A DNA stretch of 11,058 nt. Source: Syntrophomonadaceae bacterium (GTDB taxonomy: Bacteria > Bacillota_D > Dethiobacteria > DTU022). Shown here in pieces: positions 1 to 7,887 of this stretch. The DNA is taken from contig PWUG01000226.1 of the NCBI GenBank assembly GCA_003562605.1, positions 1-11,058 on the forward strand, in the 5' to 3' direction. The translations under genes and the position numbers were made by a program. The notes beneath the pieces were generated by a model. It ran no database searches. It was given only the letters and a program-made list of their open reading frames with translations, and was not told the DNA's origin. Positions within the stretch are counted from its first letter, which is position 1, and every line of letters begins with the position of its first letter.

Positions 1-382
1 AACAATCTGCATAATTTATATCCGGTGGGAGGTTGTTATAATATTGAACCGGAACATGGGTATCATGGTCACGGTATAAACCAATATGACCGGCACGAGC
101 ATAGGGGAAAAGACGAAGGGCGCCTGGAACCATCCCCAGGCCGGCCCTGAGCACAGCAACAAATACCGGCTCTGCATTGCTGATTATTTTCCCTTTTCCG
201 GGGCCCACAGGTGTTACCAGATCAATTTCGGCTGTTTCCAAATCCCGGACTGCTTCATATAGGAGCTGGGCTGTTATTTCCTCAACAAGCCCCCGAAACT
301 GCCAGGTTTCTGTTTCAACACGGCGGCACTGGGCCAACTTGTGCTGGACCAGCGGGTGATCAACAACAACTACCTGTTCCAT
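1..382 (-). CDS. upp: Uracil phosphoribosyltransferase, 5' part only (runs off window start)
   Basis: Makes UMP from uracil and PRPP in the cytoplasm (pyrimidine salvage). I translated the 127 N-terminal residues present; the family is normally about 209 residues, so the C-terminal PRPP-binding loop lies outside the window. Visible hallmarks are an N-terminal VVVVDHPLVQHKL segment (family DHPLIQHKL), VLRAGLGMV near residues 85-93, and GHIGLYRDHDTHVPVQYY, close to GHVGLYRDPETLKPVEYY of B. subtilis Upp. The residue after GMV is Pro where the family usually has Asp. The ATG at 380-382 has an AGGAG ribosome site at 392-396, 9 bases upstream. It follows glyA by 24 bases, the glyA-upp order of B. 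subtilis, and is probably the last gene seen of the operon starting at 5261. Confidence 0.95.
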   Translation of the reverse strand, partial: MEQVVVVDHPLVQHKLAQCRRVETETWQFRGLVEEITAQLLYEAVRDLETAEIDLVTPVGPGKGKIISNAEPVFVAVLRAGLGMVPGALRLFPYARAGHIGLYRDHDTHVPVQYYNNLPPDINYADC

Positions 383-406
383 GCTTTTCAACTCCTGTCT
401 TTAATT

Positions 407-1666
407 TTAATATGCTGGATATTCCAGGCATAAGTTACTGACCCGGTGTTTAATCTTACTCAGACTAATATTGTCATGGCGCCCTTTTAAAGTTTCTTCA
501 ATCAAAGCGGCAATTTCCCGCATTTGTTCCGGTTTCATGCCGCGGGAAGTTAGAGTAGGGGAACCCAGCCTGATACCGCTGGGATTTTTTGCACCCCTGG
601 GGTCATAAGGAATCACATTTTTATTAACGGTAATATTAACCTCTTCCAGGAGTTTTTCCGCTTCTACTCCGGTAATATTCTTGTTGCGCAAATCAATCAG
701 GACCAGGTGAGTATCAGTCCCCCCGGTAACGAGTGTAAAACCCAGTTCAATCAAAGCTTCGGCAAGGGCCGAGGCATTGGCCAGGACAGCTTGCTGATAG
801 TCAACGTAACCGGGCATCTGGGCCTCTTTAAAAGCAACGGCCTTGGCAGCTATGATATGCATTAAAGGCCCCCCCTGTAAACCCGGGAAAACAGCCTTGT
901 CGATTGCTGAAGCATACTTCCGGCGGCAGAAAATCATACCGCCGCGCGGGCCACGAAAAGTTTTATGGGTGGTGGCAGTAACCAAGTCCGCGTGTAATAC
1001 AGGGTTGGGATGAACGCCTGCAGCAATCAGCCCTGCTGTATGAGCGATGTCGACCATTAAAACAGCATTTATTTCCCGGGAAATATCGGCAAATCCTTCA
1101 AAGTTAATAAGACGGGGGTAGGAACTGGCCCCGGCAATGATCAGCTTCGGTTTTATCTCTTGAGCTGTTTTCCTTACCGCATCAAGATCAAGCACGCAGG
1201 AATCGGGCTCCACTTTATAGCTATAAGAATCGTAGTAGCGCCCCGAAATATTTACTTTGCTTCCGTGAGTCAGGTGTCCGCCATGACTGAGATCCATGCC
1301 CAGGATCCGATCTCCCGGCTTAAGCAGTGCCAGAAAAACAGCCATATTAGCCGAAGTTCCGGAGTGGGGCTGTACGTTGGCATGCTCTGCTTTAAAGATT
1401 TCCCTGGCTCTACCACAGGCCAGGCTTTCGGCCTGATCTGCAAAAAAACAGCCGCCGTAATAACGGGCGCCTGCATAACCCTCCGCGTACTTATTGGTTA
1501 AAACCGAGCCCTGGGCTTCGAGAACAGCTCTGCTGACCAGATTTTCTGAAGCAATCATAATCAAATTTTCCTGCTGTCTTTTCTTTTCGGCTTCTATCGT
1601 TAAATATAATTCGGGATCCACCGCTTCCAACGGTTCAAGATTTACGCTACTGTCAAATTTGCTCAT
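407..1666 (-). CDS. glyA: Serine hydroxymethyltransferase
   Basis: PLP enzyme interconverting serine plus tetrahydrofolate with glycine plus 5,10-methylene-tetrahydrofolate; the main cytoplasmic source of one-carbon units. At 419 residues it is full length (B. subtilis about 415). Motifs in order: IASEN at 38-42, TNKYAEGYAGARYYGG at 57-72, HSGTSAN at 101-107, the PLP-contacting DIAH at 206-209, and the Schiff-base lysine K235 in TTHKTFRGPRGG (232-243). The C-terminal SGIRLGSPTLTSRGM segment is also intact. The start is ATG at 1664-1666 with GGAG at 1680-1683, inside the end of rpiB and 13 bases away, which is rather long. It begins 9 bases after the rpiB stop. B. subtilis has ywlG between rpiB and glyA; that gene is missing here. 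I see no promoter of its own. Confidence 0.97.
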   Translation of the reverse strand: MSKFDSSVNLEPLEAVDPELYLTIEAEKKRQQENLIMIASENLVSRAVLEAQGSVLTNKYAEGYAGARYYGGCFFADQAESLACGRAREIFKAEHANVQPHSGTSANMAVFLALLKPGDRILGMDLSHGGHLTHGSKVNISGRYYDSYSYKVEPDSCVLDLDAVRKTAQEIKPKLIIAGASSYPRLINFEGFADISREINAVLMVDIAHTAGLIAAGVHPNPVLHADLVTATTHKTFRGPRGGMIFCRRKYASAIDKAVFPGLQGGPLMHIIAAKAVAFKEAQMPGYVDYQQAVLANASALAEALIELGFTLVTGGTDTHLVLIDLRNKNITGVEAEKLLEEVNITVNKNVIPYDPRGAKNPSGIRLGSPTLTSRGMKPEQMREIAALIEETLKGRHDNISLSKIKHRVSNLCLEYPAY

Positions 1667-1675
1667 TCGTTTGTT

Positions 1676-2122
1676 TCAACTCCGTTGGCTTTCAATTGAA
1701 GTAATCTTATCCACACGCCTGCTGTGTCTGCCACCGCCAAAAAAGGTTGTTAAAAAAGCCTCGACGATGCTAATTGCCAGTCCAGGACCAATAGACCTTG
1801 AACCCATCGCCAACACATTGGCGTCATTATGCTCCCGGGCACACCGTGCTGAATAAGGTTCGCAGCAAAGAGCTGCGCGAATTCCATTGTGCTTGTTGGC
1901 TGCAATTGAAACTCCGATTCCCGTTCCACAAATTATTATGCCATAATCATACTCACCGGATTGAACAGCTTGAGCTACCATAGCGGCATTATCGGGATAG
2001 TCAGAACTTTCTTCAGAGAATACACCGAAGTCTTTGTATGGCCTGGCAGTAATTTTGAGGTAATCAACTATCGTTTCTTTAAGCGGGAATCCGGCGTGGT
2101 CACTACCCAGGGCAATCTTCAT
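1676..2122 (-). CDS. rpiB: Ribose-5-phosphate isomerase B
   Basis: Interconverts ribose 5-phosphate and ribulose 5-phosphate in the non-oxidative pentose phosphate pathway. The 148-residue length and sequence match the RpiB/LacAB family: SDHAG at 7-11 (H9), catalytic-type C65 in GIIICGTGIGVSIAANK (61-77), and REHNDANVLAMGSR at 96-109 (H98). The short C-terminus after GGGRHSRRVDKI is typical. ATG at 2120-2122 is preceded by GGAGGG with a 5-base gap. Its first 20 bases overlap the 3' end of the YwlE-type gene, which suggests translational coupling. A LacA/LacB (galactose-6-phosphate isomerase) role is possible for the fold, but the single-subunit context beside ywlE and glyA favours RpiB. Confidence 0.95.
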   Translation of the reverse strand: MKIALGSDHAGFPLKETIVDYLKITARPYKDFGVFSEESSDYPDNAAMVAQAVQSGEYDYGIIICGTGIGVSIAANKHNGIRAALCCEPYSARCAREHNDANVLAMGSRSIGPGLAISIVEAFLTTFFGGGRHSRRVDKITSIESQRS

Positions 2123-2588
2123 CTGTACCCTCCTTAAATATAATGATAATCTTCTTTACACAAGCTTTGATTTCCTCTAACACCTGGCGATATTTTTGCA
2201 GCCCGGAACCTGCGGGGTCTTCAATATTAAGACCTGACTGTGTCATTCCAGTGAATTCTTTTAGAAGGTATGTTTTGTTAACAGCATTTGGGAAACGTGC
2301 GCAAAGTTGGAGGCGATGGTCTGCCGTCATTACCAGGACCAAATCGGCATCTTCAACCAGGTCACGGTCAATAGGCCTGGCATTGTGTCTGTCAGGGTTC
2401 AGGCCTTCAGAGGAAAGCAGCTGCCTGGTTAATTCGGAGGTTTTTTCTCCGGTAATGGCAGAGAGCCCGGCAGAAGAAACTTCAACTTCAAAGGGCAGCT
2501 CGGTCCTGGCCAACTCAGCCTTAAAGATGATTTCAGCCATTGGGCTACGGCAGGTATTACCGGTGCAGATGAAAAGGACCTTTAGCAA
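2103..2588 (-). CDS. ywlE: Low-molecular-weight phosphatase, probable protein-arginine phosphatase (YwlE type)
   Basis: Member of the low-molecular-weight phosphatase family, 161 residues from the start chosen here. The P-loop is CTGNTCRS with C8 as nucleophile, R14 binding phosphate, and D124 in EDPAGS as general acid. In B. subtilis YwlE the Thr in this loop (CTGNTCRS instead of CLGNICRS of tyrosine phosphatases) selects phosphoarginine, reversing McsB marks; the same Thr is present here as T12. YwlE has DPF where this protein has DPA (A126), so one active-site neighbour differs. The TTG at 2586-2588 is preferred because GAGGGGG at 2595-2601 lies 6 bases upstream and gives MLKVLFICTG, the usual N-terminus. 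A longer reading from TTG at 2601-2603 would place that ribosome site inside the gene. It lies between sua5 and rpiB as in B. subtilis. I cannot see whether the genome encodes McsB, so a tyrosine-phosphatase role is not excluded. Confidence 0.85.
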   Translation of the reverse strand: MLKVLFICTGNTCRSPMAEIIFKAELARTELPFEVEVSSAGLSAITGEKTSELTRQLLSSEGLNPDRHNARPIDRDLVEDADLVLVMTADHRLQLCARFPNAVNKTYLLKEFTGMTQSGLNIEDPAGSGLQKYRQVLEEIKACVKKIIIIFKEGTDEDCPG

Positions 2589-2594
2589 ATCAAA

Positions 2595-2601
2595 CCCCCT
2601 C
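2595..2601 (-). promoter_or_regulatory. Ribosome binding site fixing the TTG start of ywlE
   Basis: On the minus strand GAGGGGG stands 6 bases upstream of TTG (2586-2588). It begins 4 bases after the sua5 stop codon (2605-2607). The match and spacing are good and decide between two in-frame TTG codons. Confidence 0.7.
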
Positions 2602-2604
2602 AAT

Positions 2605-3627
2605 TTAAACTTTCAAAACTCTTGATGCCGCTTTTCTCAAACGGTTCATTATTGCCAGGCCGAGTCCAATGGGTTCAATTTCCTCGGCCAGAATTAAATC
2701 CACGCCCCGGGCATCCATCTGCCGAAGATTCTGGTACAAACGGGCTGCCAGTTCTTCATAACCGGTCGTGGAGTTTAAATATTTATGGAAACCGCGATCC
2801 AGATATCCTACTCTTAAGCCCTTCCGCCGGTAGTAAAGGCTGACCGATTCAATAAGCAGTCGGCGTCTGTTTTTTGGGCCGGTTAAAAGGACCAGTGGAG
2901 CCCTCGGGGAGTAGTGACGATATTTTATTCCCGGAGCAAGCGGTACTCCCTCTGAATATTTCAAACCCGATACCGCCACACGGCAACCTAAAACCTCTTC
3001 AAGTTCTTCACGAGTTACCCCACCCGGCCTTAGAATAACCGGCCCGGGCCCTGTTAAGTCAAGAACGGTAGACTCTACACCTATCGGGCAGACCTTGCTT
3101 TTGATAACTGCATCTATACGGCCTGAGAGGTCTTCAAGGACGTGATTGAAAGTTGTCGGGCTGGGCCTGCCGGATCGGTTGGCGCTCGGAGCTGCAATCG
3201 GTACCCCAGAAGCAGTAATCAGATTGAGAGCAACCGGGTGGTTCGGCATCCGTACAGCTACAGTAGAAAGGCCGGCACTGACCAGCGCAGGTATATTCCC
3301 GGCCCTCGGCATAACCAGACTTAACGGGCCAGGCCAAAACTTTTCTATCAGCAGGTGGGCTCCAACAGGTATTGACTTTACTACTTGATTTAGCTGCCCG
3401 GGATGAGATATATGTACAATAAGAGGATTATCTGAAGGCCGTCCTTTAGCAGTAAAAATACGTTTGACAGCTTCAATGTTCGTAGATGCGGCGCCCAGGC
3501 CGTAAACCGTCTCTGTGGGAAAAGCCACCAGGCCGCCTCGTTTTATTATACTACCCGCCCTGGATATAGAAGCAGGGTCTTCTCCAAGAAGCAGAGTCCC
3601 ATTGACCCGTATTTTTGTGCGGTTCAT
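2605..3627 (-). CDS. ywlC: L-threonylcarbamoyladenylate synthase, two-domain Sua5 type
   Basis: Makes threonylcarbamoyl-AMP from threonine, bicarbonate and ATP, the first step of the universal N6-threonylcarbamoyladenosine (t6A37) modification of ANN-decoding tRNAs. The N-terminal YrdC domain (about residues 18-210) contains AFPTETVYGLGA at 35-46, KGRPSDNPL at 61-69, APSAN at 146-150 and GVESTVLDL at 183-191. A conserved linker APGIKYRHYSP (231-241), which in Sua5 proteins folds over the active site, leads into the C-terminal Sua5 domain. At 340 residues it is the long Sua5 form, not the short TsaC/YrdC form. The start is ATG at 3625-3627; the purine-rich stretch before it is only a weak ribosome site. 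It follows the Na/Pi transporter by 32 bases and ends 16 bases before the preferred ywlE start. Confidence 0.96.
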   Translation of the reverse strand: MNRTKIRVNGTLLLGEDPASISRAGSIIKRGGLVAFPTETVYGLGAASTNIEAVKRIFTAKGRPSDNPLIVHISHPGQLNQVVKSIPVGAHLLIEKFWPGPLSLVMPRAGNIPALVSAGLSTVAVRMPNHPVALNLITASGVPIAAPSANRSGRPSPTTFNHVLEDLSGRIDAVIKSKVCPIGVESTVLDLTGPGPVILRPGGVTREELEEVLGCRVAVSGLKYSEGVPLAPGIKYRHYSPRAPLVLLTGPKNRRRLLIESVSLYYRRKGLRVGYLDRGFHKYLNSTTGYEELAARLYQNLRQMDARGVDLILAEEIEPIGLGLAIMNRLRKAASRVLKV

Positions 3628-3659
3628 TATCTTTCATCTTCTTTCATGACTAAAACAAT

Positions 3660-5261
3660 TTAATCTTCTAAGACTAAGTGGGCAATATTATTGGCATGAT
3701 CGGCTACCCTTTCCAGGTTGCTTAAGAGATCGAGGTAAATTACCCCGGCAGAGGGGTAGCACTTTTTAGTGTTAATCCTGTCAATATGCCTTTTACGAAG
3801 TTTCTTTTCCTCTTCATCCACTTCATCATCCTCGGCAACTATTTGTCTTGCAATCTCCCTGTCTTCATTTTCAAAAGCCATTATGGCTCTTTCCAGCATT
3901 AAATCAATCTTATTATAAAAACCGTTCATTTCAGCCAAAGCGATTGCAGAAAACGGCAGCCTCTCCTCAGTCTTTAACTCGGATAGCTCCATGATATTTT
4001 CGGCATGATCACCGATTCGCTCCAGATCGTTGGCTGCAGACATCAGGCTCCCGACCATCTTCGATTGCTCATGGGTCAGGGAATGTTGTGAAAGATCTGC
4101 CAGGTAAACATTTATTTCTTTTTCAAGACCGTCGACCAGCTCTTCCATCTGCTCGATGTGCTTAATTTTTTTAAGATCATCTTTAAGAAATACCTGCATT
4201 GATTCGCTAAGCATTTCCCGGGCAATGCCGGCCATGCGCAGCAATTCCATTTTTGCCCCTCCGATTGCAGCCGCAGGTGTTTTTAAAATACGCGGGTCGA
4301 GATACTTCGGCCCGAATTCTATCTTTTCATCCTTCCCGGGAATTATATAAGATACCAGCCGGGTAAAATATTTCAGAAATATAATAAATACAAAAGTATT
4401 TAGTATGTTAAATGCAGTATGGGTGTTGGCAACCTGCCGGGGCACTGTTGAAGCAGTTTGAATTAATAAATCGGTGAAAGGTTTAAGTAAGATTAGGGCC
4501 AGGCAGACCCCGATAACATTGAAGAGGACATGAGCAACAGCTGCGCGGCGGGCAGCAACATTAGCGCCGATGCTGGCAAGGATTGCTGTAATACTCGTCC
4601 CAATATTAGTTCCCAGGACAAGGGGAACGGCTGCATGAAAGGGTATCAGGTCTTGTAGAGTCAGGGCAATAATTACACCGGTAGCAGCGCTGCTGCTTTG
4701 GATAAGCGCAGTAAAAACAGCCCCGGCTAGAATACCAAGAATCGGGTATGAACTAAACTGCGTAAGCATATTATGAAATGCCGCCAGCTCTCTTAACGGG
4801 CTCATACCGCTGGACATTGTAGTCATGCCCAGAAACAGCAGGCCAAATCCGAGAACAGTTTGCCCTAGATAACGCTGAAACCGACGTCGCCCAAAAAAGT
4901 TCAGCAGTGAGCCGATACCAATGGCCGGGAAAGCAATAACGCCAATTTTAAATGAAACTATCTGCGCAGTAACGGTTGTCCCGATATTTGCCCCTATAAT
5001 AACGCTGATTGCCTGTGAAAGATTCATCAGCCCGGCATTGGCGAAACCGACAACCATGACCGAGGCAGTACTGCTGCTTTGAACCAGGATGGTGACAAGT
5101 ACTCCGGTCAAGACTCCCAGTACCGGTTTGTTGGTTAAAACTTCTAAAATACGACGGAAACGATCGCCTGCCGCTTTTTGCATCCCGGAGGCCATGATTT
5201 GAATGCCGAACAAAAAAAGACCCAAGCCGCCAATAGTACTGAAGGCCATCTCCCAGAACAA
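3660..5261 (-). CDS. Na+/phosphate cotransporter with C-terminal PhoU domain (NptA/PNaS family)
   Basis: Predicted inner-membrane sodium-driven phosphate carrier of 533 residues. The hydrophobic N-terminal part (about 1-310) has the two inverted repeats of this family, each with a QSSS signature: QSSSTAS at 61-67 and QSSSAATG at 188-195. Each is followed by a glycine/threonine segment, GANIGTTVTA at 90-99 and GTNIGTSITA at 217-226. The soluble C-terminal part (about 335-533) is a PhoU-like helical domain with two metal-cluster-type motifs, NDLERIGDHAENI at 411-423 and SNLERVADHANNIA at 514-527, and a strongly acidic stretch around 476-486. Such fusions occur in bacterial YjbB-like proteins, where the PhoU part is thought to gate or sense phosphate. 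The direction of transport (import or export) cannot be read from sequence. The start is a TTG chosen by its ribosome site. It is the first gene of the run down to upp. Confidence 0.92.
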   Translation of the reverse strand: MFWEMAFSTIGGLGLFLFGIQIMASGMQKAAGDRFRRILEVLTNKPVLGVLTGVLVTILVQSSSTASVMVVGFANAGLMNLSQAISVIIGANIGTTVTAQIVSFKIGVIAFPAIGIGSLLNFFGRRRFQRYLGQTVLGFGLLFLGMTTMSSGMSPLRELAAFHNMLTQFSSYPILGILAGAVFTALIQSSSAATGVIIALTLQDLIPFHAAVPLVLGTNIGTSITAILASIGANVAARRAAVAHVLFNVIGVCLALILLKPFTDLLIQTASTVPRQVANTHTAFNILNTFVFIIFLKYFTRLVSYIIPGKDEKIEFGPKYLDPRILKTPAAAIGGAKMELLRMAGIAREMLSESMQVFLKDDLKKIKHIEQMEELVDGLEKEINVYLADLSQHSLTHEQSKMVGSLMSAANDLERIGDHAENIMELSELKTEERLPFSAIALAEMNGFYNKIDLMLERAIMAFENEDREIARQIVAEDDEVDEEEKKLRKRHIDRINTKKCYPSAGVIYLDLLSNLERVADHANNIAHLVLED

Positions 5262-5268
5262 ATACTGA

Positions 5269-5275
5269 CCCCTCC
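5269..5275 (-). promoter_or_regulatory. Ribosome binding site fixing the TTG start of the Na/Pi transporter
   Basis: GGAGGGG on the minus strand is 7 bases before TTG at 5259-5261. The next in-frame ATG (codon 5) has no usable site at proper distance, since the only purine block (TGGGAG) abuts it. The TTG is therefore the likely start. Confidence 0.75.
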
Positions 5276-5316
5276 ATTAAAAGGGTTACCTGCCATAAGC
5301 AGATCATGCATTTCAC

Positions 5317-5345
5317 ATTATAAGTTATCCTTCTGTTAATTTCAA
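5317..5345 (-). promoter_or_regulatory. Sigma-A-type promoter of the Na/Pi transporter - upp operon
   Basis: On the minus strand, TTGAAA (5340-5345) and a perfect TATAAT (5317-5322) are separated by exactly 17 bases. Transcription would start near 5310, about 35 bases before the ribosome site. Immediately upstream of the -35 the minus strand is almost purely purine (5350-5377, A-rich), resembling an UP-element-like tract. No other comparably good promoter was seen between here and position 1. Confidence 0.75.
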
Positions 5346-5408
5346 TTTATTCTTCTCTTTACCTTTTTTTTCTCTCCACTTAATCAAAAATCTTGCATCA
5401 AAGTGATA

Positions 5409-5417
5409 TGCTATAAT
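5409..5417 (+). promoter_or_regulatory. Extended -10 promoter of nikR
   Basis: TGCTATAAT gives a perfect -10 hexamer (5412-5417) with the TGn extension, which can work without a strong -35. The nearest -35-like hexamer, TTGCAT at 5393-5398, is only 13 bases away, and nothing good sits at 16-18 bases. Transcription would begin near 5424, a few bases before the GGAGGTGA ribosome site. Confidence 0.55.
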
Positions 5418-5446
5418 CAAAACATTAAGTTTGGAGGTGAGGGTAG

Positions 5447-5866
5447 GTGTCCGGTTTGATTCGATTTGGCATTTCGATGGAAAAAGAACTCCTGGAAAGG
5501 CTGGACGAAGAAATAGTGAAACGAGGTTACCCCAACCGATCAGAGGCAATCAGGGACCTTATTCGCAATCAGCTGGTTGAGCTGGACTGGTCCCGGGATG
5601 ACCAGGAAGTAGCCGGTACAATTACAATAATCTACAACCACCATGTCAGGGGTTTAAGTGACCTGCTTTTGGAACTACAGCATCAGCATCACGGCATGAT
5701 CGTATCAGTTATGCACGTTCACCTGGAACATGATCATTGCCTGGAAGTAATGGTAATCAAGGGGCAGGCTTCTGAAGCAAAAGAACTTTCAGGGCGGCTG
5801 ATCGGCGTCAAAGGTGTCAAGCATGGCAAACTGACCATCACATCTACGGGAAAAGGGCTTAATTAA
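5447..5866 (+). CDS. nikR: Nickel-responsive transcriptional regulator NikR
   Basis: Ribbon-helix-helix repressor with a C-terminal nickel-binding ACT-like domain; 139 residues (E. coli NikR 133). The N-terminal DNA-binding part includes IRFGISMEKELLERLDE and the hallmark GYPNRSEAIRDLIR (27-40; E. coli GYNNRSEAIRDILR). All four E. coli nickel ligands (H76, H87, H89, C95) align here: H79 in ELQHQHHG, H90 and H92 in MHVHLEH, and C98 in HDHCLE. Additional histidines (H81, H82, H95, H97) surround the site. The start is GTG at 5447-5449 with GGAGGTGA at 5433-5440, 6 bases upstream. It is the only plus-strand gene, divergent from the Na/Pi transporter (185 bases apart) and convergent with prmC (8-base overlap). 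No nickel transporter, hydrogenase or urease gene is in the window, so its targets lie elsewhere; autoregulation is plausible but unproven. Confidence 0.93.
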   Translation: MSGLIRFGISMEKELLERLDEEIVKRGYPNRSEAIRDLIRNQLVELDWSRDDQEVAGTITIIYNHHVRGLSDLLLELQHQHHGMIVSVMHVHLEHDHCLEVMVIKGQASEAKELSGRLIGVKGVKHGKLTITSTGKGLN

Positions 5867-6737
5867 TATCCCCTTCCAGCAAACGCGGATGCCCGGCCAA
5901 GTCTCCGCGCCAGTTTATTGATCGGAACAGGCCCGTTTGCCGGCAGAGATTTTCCACTTTTTCTTTCTGGCCGGCGCCGACTTCAAGCAGAAGCAAGCCC
6001 GGGCTTTGAATATAGTCCGGAAGTTTTTTTAAAATAGCGCGGTATCCATCCATGCCATCTTCTCCACCATGAAGAGCTTCATTGGGTTCAAAACCTCTAA
6101 TTTGCTGAGGCAAACTCTCCATCTCTACATCGCTAATGTACGGCGGGTTAGAGACAACCAGGTTATAAAGCGGCTTTGGACTGATAGCTTCAAGTGCATC
6201 AAAGTAATGGCCACAATGAAAGGCAATTTTATTTTCAACCCTGTGTTGCGCTGCGTTAATCCTGGCCGTAACCAGCGCTGCTGCGGATATATCCACAGCC
6301 GTGATTGAGGCTGTAGGCAATTCTAGAGCCAGGGTAATTGCTAAAATCCCGCTGCCGGTACCCAGGTCAATAGAATCTATCCTCTTCTGCTCCTGCTTAA
6401 GAGTTGACCACTGCAATGCACTGTCAACGATCAGCTCTGTTTCCGGCCTGGGAATTAAAACATGCCTGTTAACAAGGAAACGCCTGCCGTAAAAAAACTT
6501 TTCTCCGGTAATATATGCAAAAGGCTCGCCGAAGCATCTTCTTTCAATCAGCTCCCGGTAGGCTTTTTCTATTTTGGGGGGTATGATATCAGTTCGTGCT
6601 AAATAGAGCTGCAGCCTTCCTAACTGCATACAGAAAGCCAGCAGCAGCTCCGCCTCAATACGGGGCTCATCTACACCTGCATCTTTCAAGCATGAAGAAG
6701 CTCTTTGCAAAGCTTCTTCAATCTTTATCGGGTTCAA
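5859..6737 (-). CDS. prmC: Peptide chain release factor N5-glutamine methyltransferase
   Basis: SAM-dependent enzyme that methylates the glutamine of the GGQ motif in release factors, improving peptide release. It has 292 residues. The N-terminal helical release-factor-binding domain (about 1-85) ends near GEPFAYI (70-76). The Rossmann methyltransferase domain follows, with IPRPETE at 95-101, the SAM loop DLGTGSG at 124-130, acidic VDIS at 148-151, and the catalytic NPPY at 197-200 that holds the glutamine amide. The start is TTG at 6735-6737, 7 bases after the prfA stop. GGGAG at 6750-6754 is 12 bases away, which is long, and no in-frame ATG lies nearby, so translation may be coupled to prfA. 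Its substrate RF1 is the gene directly upstream. The stop lies inside the TTAATTAA shared with nikR. Confidence 0.95.
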   Translation of the reverse strand: MNPIKIEEALQRASSCLKDAGVDEPRIEAELLLAFCMQLGRLQLYLARTDIIPPKIEKAYRELIERRCFGEPFAYITGEKFFYGRRFLVNRHVLIPRPETELIVDSALQWSTLKQEQKRIDSIDLGTGSGILAITLALELPTASITAVDISAAALVTARINAAQHRVENKIAFHCGHYFDALEAISPKPLYNLVVSNPPYISDVEMESLPQQIRGFEPNEALHGGEDGMDGYRAILKKLPDYIQSPGLLLLEVGAGQKEKVENLCRQTGLFRSINWRGDLAGHPRLLEGDIN

Positions 6738-6744
6738 GTTACAA

Positions 6745-7815
<1,071 letters not shown>

Positions 7816-7851
7816 TTACAGTCACCTCAAAAGATACGCAGTACCAATAAA

Positions 7852-7864
7852 TTAGTTTAACTAA
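7852..7864. repeat. 13-base palindrome upstream of prfA
   Basis: TTAGTT-T-AACTAA is a perfect inverted repeat with a 1-base centre, in the 72-base stretch between the rpmE terminator and prfA. It could be an operator or simply chance in AT-rich DNA. It is too short and AT-rich to be a terminator. Confidence 0.4.
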
Positions 7865-7887
7865 ATCAATGATTAGCTGTACAATAG

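Noticed and set aside
1160..1501. Plus-strand open frame of 113 codons inside glyA
   Set aside because: Shadow frame of a fully convincing serine hydroxymethyltransferase; no homology pattern or ribosome site.
2601..2603. Upstream TTG as start of ywlE (5 extra residues)
   Set aside because: The GAGGGGG ribosome site would then lie within the coding sequence; the TTG at 2586-2588 gives the family's usual N-terminus.
5325..5549. Minus-strand open frame of 74 codons across the nikR promoter and start
   Set aside because: It overlaps nikR in antisense and both promoters; its lysine-rich tail is the translated polypurine tract.
5853..5875. Bidirectional terminator between nikR and prmC
   Set aside because: A 5-base-pair stem with a 13-base loop and no T-run on either strand is not convincing.
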